Positions 7,958 to 15,070 of a stretch of 35,817 bases of DNA are shown here, one piece after another. A model generated the notes under the pieces. It was not told the DNA's origin, made no database searches, and worked only from the letters and a program-made list of their open reading frames with translations. A program made the translations under genes and the position numbers. The first letter of the stretch is position 1. Each line of letters opens with the position of its first letter. This DNA comes from Acidobacteriota bacterium (lineage in GTDB: Bacteria > Acidobacteriota > Thermoanaerobaculia > Thermoanaerobaculales > Thermoanaerobaculaceae): contig SCRJ01000003.1 of the NCBI GenBank assembly GCA_004298115.1, positions 1 through 35,817 on the forward strand. Direction: 5' to 3'.

Positions 7958-8584
7958 TCACTTCGTCCTGCGGGCGATCTCGCCCTCGAGTCCGGTCAGG
8001 TCGGGGATGTTCGGAACCGTGCCCTTGAGCTGCTGCAGCTTGTCGAGCTCCTTCTTGGCCCCGGCGGGATCGTTGAGGTCGAACAGGCGCACGACCGCGG
8101 CGTTGTACCGCGACTGCCAGTGCTCCGGGTGCAGGTCGGCGGCCCGGTCGAAGAGCTCGAGCGCTTTCTTCGGCTGCCCGGTCTCCTTGTAGCAGACCCC
8201 CAGGTCGGTCATCACGTCGGGCGAGTCGTCCTTGATCGCACGCGCCTTCTCGTAGTAGTCCACGGCCTTGACGAAGTCGTTGAGGTCGTACTCGGTGTTG
8301 GCCATCTGCACGAGATGGTCGTAGTTCTTGGGGTCCTTTGCGAGCAGGCCCTCGAGTTCGCGGGCCTGTTCCATGAGCCGTGGGTTGGCCGTGGCGGCGG
8401 TGCGGCCGCCTTCCGGAGGTTTGGCCGCCTCGCCCGAGAGCGGGGGCGCGCCGGGGACGCCGGCGTGCGGGTTGACCGCCGCCGACGGCGCCGGCGTCAC
8501 CCGCGGACCCTGGCCGATGAGGTAACCGACGAAAAAGCCGAGCAAGACGCCGATGACGGCGGTGACGACAGGGTTCTTCCACAT
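7958..8584 (-). CDS. Membrane-anchored TPR protein
   Basis: 208-residue protein with one N-terminal transmembrane helix (about residues 5-24, with GVLLGFFVGYLIGQG), a Pro/Ala-rich linker (27-65) and about three to four tetratricopeptide repeats (about 70-190). Examples are the segment YDHLVQMANTEYDLNDFVKA and the repeats centred on PDVMTDLGVCYKETG and WQSRYNAAVVRL. This layout resembles the TPR part of cytochrome c maturation protein CcmI/NrfG and many periplasmic scaffold proteins, with the repeats most likely outside the cytoplasm. No specific partner can be named. It lies 25 bases downstream of the secreted coiled-coil protein gene, so the two probably share an operon. Confidence 0.8.
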   Translation of the reverse strand: MWKNPVVTAVIGVLLGFFVGYLIGQGPRVTPAPSAAVNPHAGVPGAPPLSGEAAKPPEGGRTAATANPRLMEQARELEGLLAKDPKNYDHLVQMANTEYDLNDFVKAVDYYEKARAIKDDSPDVMTDLGVCYKETGQPKKALELFDRAADLHPEHWQSRYNAAVVRLFDLNDPAGAKKELDKLQQLKGTVPNIPDLTGLEGEIARRTK

Positions 8585-8609
8585 CGCTTATCTCTCCTGG
8601 TTTCTCTTC

Positions 8610-9338
8610 TCAAGGATTCGCTTCGCGCCGTCCGACCCACGTGCCCGAGCCGGGCATGCCGACGGCGAGGTTCGTCGATTCCCAAGTTCCTTCGAGCCGC
8701 TTTTCATTCCCGCGTGCGACGAGCCGCCCGGTGTAGACGGCGACGAAACCCTGCTGCGCGTCGATCCGTTCGAGGCGAACGTCGCTGCCGACGAGCGTCC
8801 CGCGCAGCGATCCCCTCCACCCGCCGGAGATCTGGTAGACGCCGGTCACGAGGGTCCCGTCGAGGCGGAGGTCGAAGACGCCGGTGAAGCCTCCCGGCTC
8901 GATGGCGACCGTCCAACGGCCCGACAGCTCGTCACCCACGGCCTGGGCCGCCTCCTCCATGCGCCGGATCTCGGCCTGCACCTGTTCGAGGTAGGCCCTC
9001 CGGGCCCCGACCGTGGCGCGGAGCTGGCTGGCGGCGCCGAGCAGGGTCGTGACTTCCGACTCCGCGTGGCGGAGGTCGGACGATCGCGCGGTGAAGCCGC
9101 CGAGGTCCTCACCGTCCTTTTGGGCGCGCAGCAGGTCGTCGCCGAGGCGGACGAGCCGGTCGCAGGCCCCTCGGATCTGGTCCTGGACCCGTTCGAGCGT
9201 GGCGAGGTCCGCCGCCATCAGGCGCTTCTCGATGTCGCGCTGCGTCTTGAAGACTTCCAGGGCGGTCTCGTGACCCTGCCCGAACACCGCTGCGCCCAGG
9301 AGGAACGCCGCCGCCGCCAGTGCCGTGACTCGTCTCAT
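8610..9338 (-). CDS. Exported coiled-coil protein of unknown function
   Basis: 242-residue protein not recognised as a named family. It begins with a Sec-type signal peptide (MRR then a hydrophobic Ala/Leu core, cleavage after about residue 20, near FGQG). Residues ~25-135 are rich in heptad-like Leu/Ala/Glu/Arg and should form a helical coiled coil. The last ~100 residues, from SGRWTVAIEPGGFTG onward, alternate hydrophobic and polar residues with many glycines (DLRLDGTLVTGVYQISGGW), which looks like a small beta-barrel or lipocalin-like domain. It is probably periplasmic. It is the first gene of the leftward run that continues with the TPR protein. Its start is divergent from the thioesterase gene across a 157-base gap. 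Confidence 0.72.
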   Translation of the reverse strand: MRRVTALAAAAFLLGAAVFGQGHETALEVFKTQRDIEKRLMAADLATLERVQDQIRGACDRLVRLGDDLLRAQKDGEDLGGFTARSSDLRHAESEVTTLLGAASQLRATVGARRAYLEQVQAEIRRMEEAAQAVGDELSGRWTVAIEPGGFTGVFDLRLDGTLVTGVYQISGGWRGSLRGTLVGSDVRLERIDAQQGFVAVYTGRLVARGNEKRLEGTWESTNLAVGMPGSGTWVGRREANP

Positions 9339-9483
9339 GGCCTCATCTCCCGCACCATCCGCGGCCGTCCCCCGCGGGCGGCCTGCCGCCTCGAACGTCC
9401 CACCGGCATACGGTTTCGGCCGCGCGCGCGTCCATCTCCCGTGCAGGTAACACTAGCACAGACCATCCGTCACCCACCTTGTC

Positions 9484-9489
9484 TAGAAT
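9484..9489 (+). promoter_or_regulatory. Candidate -10 element (TAGAAT), leaderless start
   Basis: TAGAAT ends 6 bases before the ATG at 9496. There is no Shine-Dalgarno sequence between them, and the predicted transcription start falls at the start codon. No convincing -35 is visible at the expected distance. Confidence 0.45.
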
Positions 9490-9495
9490 GCCGGT

Positions 9496-9882
9496 ATGAC
9501 CATCCCAGAGACGCGTCAACCCGCGATCCGCGTCAGCCTCATGCCCCGCGACACCAACCCGCACGGCACCATCTTCGGCGGGGTGATCCTCTCGTACATC
9601 GACCAGGCGGGCGCGATCGAGGCCCGCCTGCACGGCGCGGACAAGGTGGTCACGGTGGCGATGGAGAAGGTGGTGTTCCACGCGCCCGTCCGGGTCGGCG
9701 ACCTGGCCTCGTTCTACGGCGAGCTGGTGCGGTTGGGCCGCACGTCGATCACGGTCAAGGTCGTGGTCGAGGTCGCGCCGGCCCGGGAGGGGGCGGCGCC
9801 GACCAGGGTGACCGAGGCCGAGATCACCTATGTCAACGTCGACGGCGCCGGGCTGCCCACCCCCATCCGCCCCGCCGGTTGA
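9496..9882 (+). CDS. Acyl-CoA thioesterase, YciA-like hotdog fold
   Basis: 128-residue single hotdog-domain protein. The N-terminal family motif NPHGTIFGG (residues 21-29) is followed by the helix with the presumed catalytic D36 (SYIDQAG), then VFHAPVRVGDL and a VTEAEITYV strand. This matches the YciA/BACH acyl-CoA thioesterase group, which hydrolyses acyl-CoA to free acid and CoA in the cytoplasm, usually as hexamers. Length is normal. Chain-length preference cannot be inferred. The ATG is placed by the motif and by the -10 element 6 bases upstream. It is followed after 81 bases by the NfeD-like gene. Confidence 0.88.
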   Translation: MTIPETRQPAIRVSLMPRDTNPHGTIFGGVILSYIDQAGAIEARLHGADKVVTVAMEKVVFHAPVRVGDLASFYGELVRLGRTSITVKVVVEVAPAREGAAPTRVTEAEITYVNVDGAGLPTPIRPAG

Positions 9883-9952
9883 CCGGTCGGCGTTCGCCTC
9901 GGCCGCGGGAGCCGCGTCGACCGTTCCCGGCGGGCTTGCGCGGCAACAGGCA

Positions 9953-9958
9953 TACAAT
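9953..9958 (+). promoter_or_regulatory. Candidate -10 element (TACAAT), leaderless start
   Basis: TACAAT ends 5 bases before the GTG at 9964. No ribosome-binding site is seen. The arrangement implies a leaderless or near-leaderless transcript for the NfeD-like/maf pair. Confidence 0.4.
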
Positions 9959-9963
9959 GGGAT

Positions 9964-10476
9964 GTGACCTGGGAGTTCTCCTACGTCGCCGTCTTCATCG
10001 TGGGCCTGGCGCTGGCGGCCGTCACCGGGCTGATCAGCGACCTGCGGTCGCTCGCCCGCCACCACCTCGTCCTCCCCCACTCCGACCTGCACCGCCCGTT
10101 CCTCGCCCTGCTCGGCCGCCGCCTGGCCATCGGTTTCGGACTGTTCGGCCTCGTCGGGCTGGTGATCAACGCCCAGCGCGACGCCGATCCGTCGACGACC
10201 TTGCTGATCGCCGCCGTCGCGGGCGTGGCCGGCGTCGTCGCGGCCAGCGTCGTGTTGCGGCGACCCTGCGCGATCGCGCTCGACAGCGAGAGGGCGACCG
10301 TCGTCCGCGAGATCCAGCCTGGGGCGTACGGGCAAGTGAGGATCGAGAGGAACGGCCTGACCGTGGTGATGGCGGCGCAGAGCGTTGACGCCGGGACCAT
10401 CCCGGCCGGCGCCGAGGTCGAGGTCGTGGACTGCAGCCGTTCGGTGCTCACCGTGCGACTGCACCCCGAGGCATGA
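9964..10476 (+). CDS. Membrane protein with NfeD-like C-terminal domain
   Basis: 170-residue protein with two to three predicted transmembrane helices (about residues 6-24, 55-70 and 80-98) and a C-terminal soluble domain (about 112-170). The soluble part resembles an NfeD OB-fold: IQPGAYGQVRIERNGLTVVM, then AGAEVEVVDCSRSVLTVRL. NfeD proteins normally pair with SPFH/stomatin or ClpP-like proteases, but neither is adjacent here. The start is a GTG because the ATG at 9962 reads straight into a stop. Its stop overlaps the maf ATG (ATGA), so the two are co-translated. The role is probably in envelope or membrane organisation; this is inference from the fold only. Confidence 0.65.
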   Translation: MTWEFSYVAVFIVGLALAAVTGLISDLRSLARHHLVLPHSDLHRPFLALLGRRLAIGFGLFGLVGLVINAQRDADPSTTLLIAAVAGVAGVVAASVVLRRPCAIALDSERATVVREIQPGAYGQVRIERNGLTVVMAAQSVDAGTIPAGAEVEVVDCSRSVLTVRLHPEA

Positions 10477-11117
10477 GCGGAGCGGCTGCCGCACTGGTTC
10501 TCGCCTCGGGCTCGCCGCGGCGTCTCGAGTTGCTGGCGCGGCTCGGCATCGCAGTGACCGTGGCGGCGCAGGACGTCGACGAGAGCGCGTCTGCAGACGA
10601 GGCGCCGGGCGTCCACGCCATGCGCGTCGCGCGGCTGAAGGCGATGGCCGCGGCGCGGCGCTACCCCCGTCGCCCGGTGCTCGCGGCCGACACGGTCGTG
10701 GCGCTCGGCGAGCGGATCCTCGGCAAGCCTCGCGACCGTGCGGACGCCTTCGCGATGCTCGCCGACCTGGCCGGCAGGACTCACACGGTGCTGACCGCGC
10801 TGGTGCTTGTCTGGAACGGCCGCGAGGCGGCCCACCTCGAGCAGGCCCGCGTCACGATGGCGCCGTTTCGCCGCGAGCTCGTCCGCTGGTACGCCGACAC
10901 CGGCGAGGGGGACGACAAGGCGGGCGCCTATGCGGTCCAGGGAAAGGGAGCGCTGCTGGTGGAACGGGTCGAGGGCAACGTGCAGGCGGTGGTCGGCCTC
11001 CCGCTCGCGGCGCTCCCCGACCTGTTCGGGCGCGTGGGCCTGCTCCTCGTCGCGTCCGGCGCCGGCCTCGCTCTCACAGCGCGCGACGGACCGCCCCGCC
11101 GAGTTGGGCGACCCTGA
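10473..11117 (+). CDS. maf: Maf-like nucleoside triphosphate pyrophosphatase
   Basis: 214-residue Maf/YhdE family protein. It shows the N-terminal LASGSPRRLELLARLG, the nucleotide/metal-binding ADTVVA, GKPRD, DKAGAYAVQGKGA and the C-terminal GNVQAVVGLPL. Family members hydrolyse dTTP, UTP and modified pyrimidine nucleotides to monophosphates as a house-cleaning function and can delay cell division when overproduced. All key motifs are present. The C terminus runs about 20 residues past the usual end (VASGAGLALTARDG and following), with no recognised function. The ATG overlaps the preceding stop by 4 bases. Confidence 0.94.
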   Translation: MSGAAAALVLASGSPRRLELLARLGIAVTVAAQDVDESASADEAPGVHAMRVARLKAMAAARRYPRRPVLAADTVVALGERILGKPRDRADAFAMLADLAGRTHTVLTALVLVWNGREAAHLEQARVTMAPFRRELVRWYADTGEGDDKAGAYAVQGKGALLVERVEGNVQAVVGLPLAALPDLFGRVGLLLVASGAGLALTARDGPPRRVGRP

Positions 11118-11132
11118 CGTTCGCGAGCAGGA

Positions 11133-11158
11133 CCGGATCGGAGCCGGCCGGGATCCGG
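11133..11158. terminator. Stem-loop between convergent maf and alkyltransferase genes
   Basis: Perfect 7-base inverted repeat CCGGATC (11133-11139) and GATCCGG (11152-11158) with a GC-rich 12-base loop, in the 94-base gap between convergent genes. No T-run, so termination is possible but not typical. Confidence 0.35.
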
Positions 11159-11211
11159 GAGGAGCGCAACGGTGGGCGGCGGCCGCGCCTCGTCCCTTCG
11201 GGCCCCGGCGT

Positions 11212-11697
11212 TCAGGATGCGGCGCGCGCCCGCTCGAGCTCGAGCAGTTCCTTCTTCATCGCCACGCCGGCGGCGAAACCGGTCAACGCGCCGTTGCCGC
11301 CCACGATGCGATGGCACGGCACCAGGATAGGGACCGGGTTGGCGCGGCACGCGGTGCCGACGGCCCTGGCCGCCCGCGGCTTGCCGAGCTCCGCGGCGAT
11401 CTCCCCGTACGTCCGCGTCTGGCCGTAGGGAACGGCGCCCAGCCGACTCCAGACCGCCTGTTGGAACGGCGTGCCTTCGAGCACGACGGTCACCGAGAAC
11501 GTCCGCAACCCACCCTCGAGGTAGGCCAGGATCTCGGCCTGTGCGGCGCGCGCGAACGCCAACGCCGCCCCGTCCCCGACCTCGCGCGCTTTGCCGCGCG
11601 CCCCGAGGCGCACGCGGGTGATCCCGGCGTCGGCTGACTCGACCTCGACGAGCCCGAGTGGAGATGAGAAACAAACGGTTGCGGCGTGACGCGCCAT
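11212..11697 (-). CDS. ogt: Methylated-DNA--protein-cysteine methyltransferase
   Basis: 161-residue Ogt/Ada-C type suicide repair protein that transfers alkyl groups from O6-alkylguanine (and O4-alkylthymine) in DNA to its own cysteine. The active-site PCHRIV motif has C128. Upstream are FQQAVWSRLGAVPYGQTRTYGEIA (helix-turn-helix and arginine-finger region, about 84-107), and downstream is the GFAAGVAMKKELLELE tail. The N-terminal ~75 residues are poorly conserved, as usual. ATG at 11697 is chosen because upstream in-frame sequence is Arg-rich and lacks similarity. A TAGAAT -10 (complement of 11720-11725) lies 22 bases upstream with a G-rich stretch between. Convergent with maf. Confidence 0.94.
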   Translation of the reverse strand: MARHAATVCFSSPLGLVEVESADAGITRVRLGARGKAREVGDGAALAFARAAQAEILAYLEGGLRTFSVTVVLEGTPFQQAVWSRLGAVPYGQTRTYGEIAAELGKPRAARAVGTACRANPVPILVPCHRIVGGNGALTGFAAGVAMKKELLELERARAAS

Positions 11698-11799
11698 GCT
11701 GACCCCCGGTGCGGCGGGGATTCTAGCACCGCCGCGCAGCCGGGCTCGCGGCGACCGGCGCCGGGCCGGTCGCGAAGGCCGTCGGCCCGTGCCGCCGCC

Positions 11800-11828
11800 T
11801 TGACACCCGTGGGGGCGAGCGATAAGGT
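11800..11828 (+). promoter_or_regulatory. Promoter of the Cys-rich gene / cus-type operon
   Basis: TTGACA (11800-11805), a 17-base spacer, and TAAGGT (11823-11828), followed after 6 bases by a GTG at 11835. The -35 is consensus. The predicted transcription start coincides with the GTG, so the first gene would be leaderless. The 17-base spacer is unlike the 19-20 bases of MerR/CueR-activated promoters. Confidence 0.6.
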
Positions 11829-11834
11829 CGGGCC

Positions 11835-12167
11835 GTGCGTGGTCCGATGGCTCTGGCGCTGGCCGGGTGGTTCGCGGTGGTGACGCCGTGCGTTGCCTTG
11901 GCGCAGTGCGCCGCGTCCGCCCCCGTGCGGTCGTGCTGCTGCAAGTCGGGAGCGGCTTGCTGCTGCCGTGGGAGCGAGCGCGGCACGCCCGCGCCCGCCC
12001 CTGCGATTCCCGCGGCGAAGGTTGCTCCCGACCAGGCCGCGGAGCTGCCGGCCGTCGGAGGCGGCGTCGCGACGGCGGCCTTGGCGTGCCAGCTCGCCGC
12101 CGCCCTCGTCGTCGCCGCGCCGGTCGTTCCACCCGCCTACCTCAGCGCCTGCTCGTTCCGCTGCTAG
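11835..12167 (+). CDS. Small cysteine-rich exported protein
   Basis: 110-residue protein of unrecognised family. It has a short hydrophobic N-terminal signal (MALALAGWFAVVTPCVALA from residue 5) and then two cysteine clusters, CCCKSGAACCCRG (about 34-46). A Pro/Ala-rich spacer and a second hydrophobic stretch (about 80-100) follow, and it ends in CSFRC. Twelve cysteines in 110 residues suggest metal or disulfide chemistry in the envelope. The GTG at 11835 is taken as start because it sits where the promoter predicts the 5' end; ATG at 11847 is the alternative. It lies 75 bases before the TolC-like gene of the copper efflux system and probably heads that transcript. Metal binding is inferred from composition and context, not from a known family. 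Confidence 0.55.
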   Translation: MRGPMALALAGWFAVVTPCVALAQCAASAPVRSCCCKSGAACCCRGSERGTPAPAPAIPAAKVAPDQAAELPAVGGGVATAALACQLAAALVVAAPVVPPAYLSACSFRC

Positions 12168-12242
12168 CGACCCCTTCCGGGAGAGGTGTGTCTGCACTCG
12201 TGTGGGTGTAGCCTCGTTGTCGCAGAAATCCTGGAGGATGTC

Positions 12243-13526
12243 GTGAAACAGCTTCCCGTTGCTGTGTCGTTGTGCGTTCTATCCCTCTTTTTTCCCCGGG
12301 GCGCTCGTGCCGCAGCCCCGCCCGCGGCTCCGTCGGCCGGTATGGCGCTTGCGCCACCGGTCGAAACGCTGGTCGCCGCCGCCCTCGAGCGGGCCCCGTC
12401 GCTCGCGGCGCTGCGCTCGCGTCTGGCGGCCGCCCGCGAGCTGGTCGCGCCCGCCGGCGCGCTCCCCGACCCCATGGTCGAGATCGTGCTGCAGGACATG
12501 AGCTTTCCCAAGTGGACGGTCGGCAGCGACCAGATGTCGATGATCGGCCCCGAGGTGCGCCAGGACCTGCCCTGGCCCGGCAAGCGCGAGGCCCGGCGCG
12601 CGGCGGCCCGCGCCGCTGTCGCGTCGCGCGGTGCCGACGTGGAGCAGCTCAGACGCCAGGTCGCGATGCAGGTGCGCACGCTCTACGCCCGTGTCTTCGC
12701 CCTCGATCGCGAGCGGGCGTACCTCGACGCGGCGCGCGAGATGCTCGACATGCTGGCCGCCACCGCGGCGAGCCGATACTCGGCGGGCGAAGACAACCAG
12801 GAGCCGGTGCTCAAAGCCCAACTCGAGGCGTCCCGCCTCGGTGAGCGGACCGACGACCTGGCCGCCGAGCGGGCCACGCTCGTCGCGGCGCTCGACCGCC
12901 TGCTGGACCGCGACGGGAGCGAGCCTCTCGGCGGGGTGGCGTCGCTGCCCTCCGTGACGCCTCCCGCGCCTCCCTGGGATGAGCTGGCCGTCGCGCACTC
13001 CCCCGAGGTTGCCGTCCGCCAGGCGGAGGTGGCGGCAGCCGAGCGCCGGGCCGCGGTCGCGCGCCTCGACCTCAAACCCGACCTGACCACAGGGGTGGCG
13101 GTCGGCCTCAGAGGGGGTTTCGACCCCTCGGTGACGTTGAGTTTCGGTATGACACTGCCGGTATGGCGCCAGGAGAAGCAGGCGCCGCTGGCCCGTGCTG
13201 CAGACCTGGAGACCGAAGCCGCCCGCGCCGACCTGGAGGACGCCAAGATCCAAGCCCGCGCCGAGGCGGCCCGCGTTGCGGCCGAGTGGGACCGGGCCGG
13301 TCGCCAGGTCGAGCGCTACCGACAGGCGATCGTGCCACAGAGCTCCGCCACCGTGGACGCCGCCCGCGCCGCCTACCTCACCGGCCGGGGCGACTTCCTC
13401 ACGGTGGTCGACGACTTCAACCGCTGGCTGGACGCGCGCGTCCAGCTCGCCGCCCGCGAGGCGGACAGGTACTCGGCCTGGGCCCAGTTCCAGGCGCTCG
13501 CCGGCAGCACCGAGAAGGAGAACTGA
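12243..13526 (+). CDS. cusC: CusC/CzcC-type outer membrane efflux protein (TolC family)
   Basis: 427-residue outer-membrane factor that would form the trimeric exit duct of a tripartite metal pump. A signal peptide (residues ~1-24, hydrophobic core AVSLCVLSLFF, then ARA) is followed by two OEP repeats with long helical stretches. These include LVAAALERAPSLAALRSRLA, the IGPEVRQDLPWPGKRE segment typical of heavy-metal OEPs, and the second-repeat counterpart VTLSFGMTLPVWRQEKQAP. The GTG at 12243 is chosen because GGAGG lies 5 bases before it; sequence upstream in frame does not look like a signal peptide. The next gene (adaptor) begins 2 bases after the stop. Substrate is assigned from the CusA partner. 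Confidence 0.87.
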   Translation: MKQLPVAVSLCVLSLFFPRGARAAAPPAAPSAGMALAPPVETLVAAALERAPSLAALRSRLAAARELVAPAGALPDPMVEIVLQDMSFPKWTVGSDQMSMIGPEVRQDLPWPGKREARRAAARAAVASRGADVEQLRRQVAMQVRTLYARVFALDRERAYLDAAREMLDMLAATAASRYSAGEDNQEPVLKAQLEASRLGERTDDLAAERATLVAALDRLLDRDGSEPLGGVASLPSVTPPAPPWDELAVAHSPEVAVRQAEVAAAERRAAVARLDLKPDLTTGVAVGLRGGFDPSVTLSFGMTLPVWRQEKQAPLARAADLETEAARADLEDAKIQARAEAARVAAEWDRAGRQVERYRQAIVPQSSATVDAARAAYLTGRGDFLTVVDDFNRWLDARVQLAAREADRYSAWAQFQALAGSTEKEN

Positions 13527-13528
13527 AC

Positions 13529-15070
13529 ATGCTTCCCTCACGCTCGCTTCGCTCGATGGCCATGCCAGCCGCACTGGTCGCCGTCCTCGTTCTGTTCGTC
13601 ACTGCCTGCGGCGGGGGCGCTCAGACTTCCGCTCCGCCCGAGCGCAAGGTCCTCTTCTACCGCAACCCGATGGACCCGAAGGTCACCTCGCCGGTGCCGG
13701 CGAAGGACCAGATGGGTATGGATTACGTCCCGGTCTACGCCGACGAGGCGCCTCCCCAGAGCAGGACCGAAAGCAGGAAGGTCCTCTTCTACCGCAACCC
13801 GATGAACCCGAAGATCACCTCGCCGGTGCCGGCCAAGGACCAGATGGGCATGGATTACGTTCCGGTCTACGCCGACGAGGCAACTCCCCAGAGCGGGACC
13901 GAAAGCAGAAAGGTCCTCTTCTACCGCAACCCGATGGACCCGAAGGTCACCTCGCCGGTGCCGGCCAAGGACCAGATGGGCATGGATTACGTCCCGGTCT
14001 ACGCGGACGAGGGCGCGGCCCAGGGCCAGGGTATACCGGGTCTGGCCGCCGTGGAGGTAAGCCCCGAAGGTCTGCGCCTCGCGGGCGTGCAGGTGGTGGC
14101 CGCGGTCCGCGAGCCGCTCGCCCGCACAATCCGCACGGTGGGAACGGTCGTCCCCGACGAGACCCGAATCCGGCACTTCCACACGCGGGTGACCGGGTGG
14201 GTCGAAAAGCTCTACGTCGACTTCACCGGGCAGTACGTCCGGGAGGGGCAGCCGGTGCTGTCGCTCTACTCGCCGCAGCTCCTGGCGAGCCAGGAAGAGT
14301 ACCTGCAAGCCCGCGCGACGGCGGCACGCTTCGCCTCCTCCGACCTCCCGGAGGTCCGCAAAGGGGGCGAGGACCTGGTCGCGGCGGCACGCCGGCGCCT
14401 GCAGCTCCTCGACGTCCCCGACGACCTCATCGCCGAGATCGAGCGCACCGGCAAGCCCCAGCGCGACATCACGCTCCTCGCGCACGCCTCGGGGTACGTG
14501 ACGGCCAAGGGCATCTACCAGGGCCAGCAGGTCGACCCCTCGATGATGGACCTGTTCACCATCACCGACCTTTCGACCGTGTGGGTCGAGGGGCAGTTCT
14601 ACGAGTACGAAGCCCGCGCCGTGCACCTGGGCGAGGACGCGGTGGTCACGCTTCCGTACGACCCGGGCACGCGCCTCGCCGGTCGCGTGAGCTACGTCGA
14701 CCCCACACTCGATCCCCAGACCCGCACCCTGCGGGTACGCTTCGCCTTCGCCAACCCTGCCCTGGCGCTCAAGCCCGGGATGTTCGCCAACGTCGAGCTC
14801 GCGGTGGACGGCCACGAAGGGGTCGTGATCCCCGACTCCGCGGTGATCGACACCGGCCTGCGAAAGCTCGTGTTCGTGAGCCTGGGCAGCGGTCGCTTCG
14901 CGCCGCGCCAGGTCACGCTCGGCGTGCGCGGCAACGGCAAGGCCGAAGTGCTTTCGGGCGTCGCGGCCGGCGAGGAGGTTGTCGTGGGAGCGAACTTCCT
15001 CCTCGACTCCGAGTCGCAGCTCCGCGCCGCGATCGCCGGCGTCAGCGGCGCCGCCGGAGGCCCGCGATGA
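13529..15070 (+). CDS. cusB: CusB-type RND periplasmic adaptor with three heavy-metal-binding domains
   Basis: 513-residue membrane-fusion protein. It starts with a lipoprotein signal (hydrophobic AALVAVLVLF and lipobox VTAC, modified Cys at about 25). Three tandem 44-residue copies of a heavy-metal-binding domain (HMBD) follow at about 40-83, 84-127 and 128-165, each with YRNPM(D/N)P then KDQMGMDYVPVY. After them come the beta-barrel, lipoyl-like and alpha-hairpin parts of HlyD/CusB adaptors (ARTIRTVGTVVPDE; VTGWVEKLYVDFTGQYV; YSPQLLASQEEYLQA; LKPGMFANVELAV). In CusB the N-terminal Met-rich segment captures periplasmic Cu(I)/Ag(I) and hands it to CusA, and the repeated GMD-VP methionines here fit that. 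One HMBD is usual; three nearly identical copies are not. The start codon overlaps no gene, and the stop overlaps the cusA ATG. Confidence 0.92.
   Translation: MLPSRSLRSMAMPAALVAVLVLFVTACGGGAQTSAPPERKVLFYRNPMDPKVTSPVPAKDQMGMDYVPVYADEAPPQSRTESRKVLFYRNPMNPKITSPVPAKDQMGMDYVPVYADEATPQSGTESRKVLFYRNPMDPKVTSPVPAKDQMGMDYVPVYADEGAAQGQGIPGLAAVEVSPEGLRLAGVQVVAAVREPLARTIRTVGTVVPDETRIRHFHTRVTGWVEKLYVDFTGQYVREGQPVLSLYSPQLLASQEEYLQARATAARFASSDLPEVRKGGEDLVAAARRRLQLLDVPDDLIAEIERTGKPQRDITLLAHASGYVTAKGIYQGQQVDPSMMDLFTITDLSTVWVEGQFYEYEARAVHLGEDAVVTLPYDPGTRLAGRVSYVDPTLDPQTRTLRVRFAFANPALALKPGMFANVELAVDGHEGVVIPDSAVIDTGLRKLVFVSLGSGRFAPRQVTLGVRGNGKAEVLSGVAAGEEVVVGANFLLDSESQLRAAIAGVSGAAGGPR
13646..14041 (+). repeat. 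Three tandem 132-bp repeats encoding HMBD units
   Basis: In-frame tandem repeat with an exact 132-base period; the equivalent GTC codon falls at 13649, 13781 and 13913. Copies 1 and 2 differ at about nine positions by eye and include the linker (PQSxTESR). Copy 3 keeps the domain but diverges in the linker. This indicates recent duplication of a whole domain-plus-linker unit. Confidence 0.9.

Noticed and set aside
9421-9430. Alternating CG run
   Set aside because: Only about 10 bases; expected in GC-rich DNA and not a meaningful microsatellite or Z-DNA claim.
12186-12242. Upstream extension of cusC
   Set aside because: GGAGG sits 5 bases before the GTG at 12243, and a signal peptide begins there.
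13163-13528. Upstream extension of the CusB-type adaptor
   Set aside because: The extension is an out-of-frame read of cusC; the lipoprotein signal at 13529 fixes the start.
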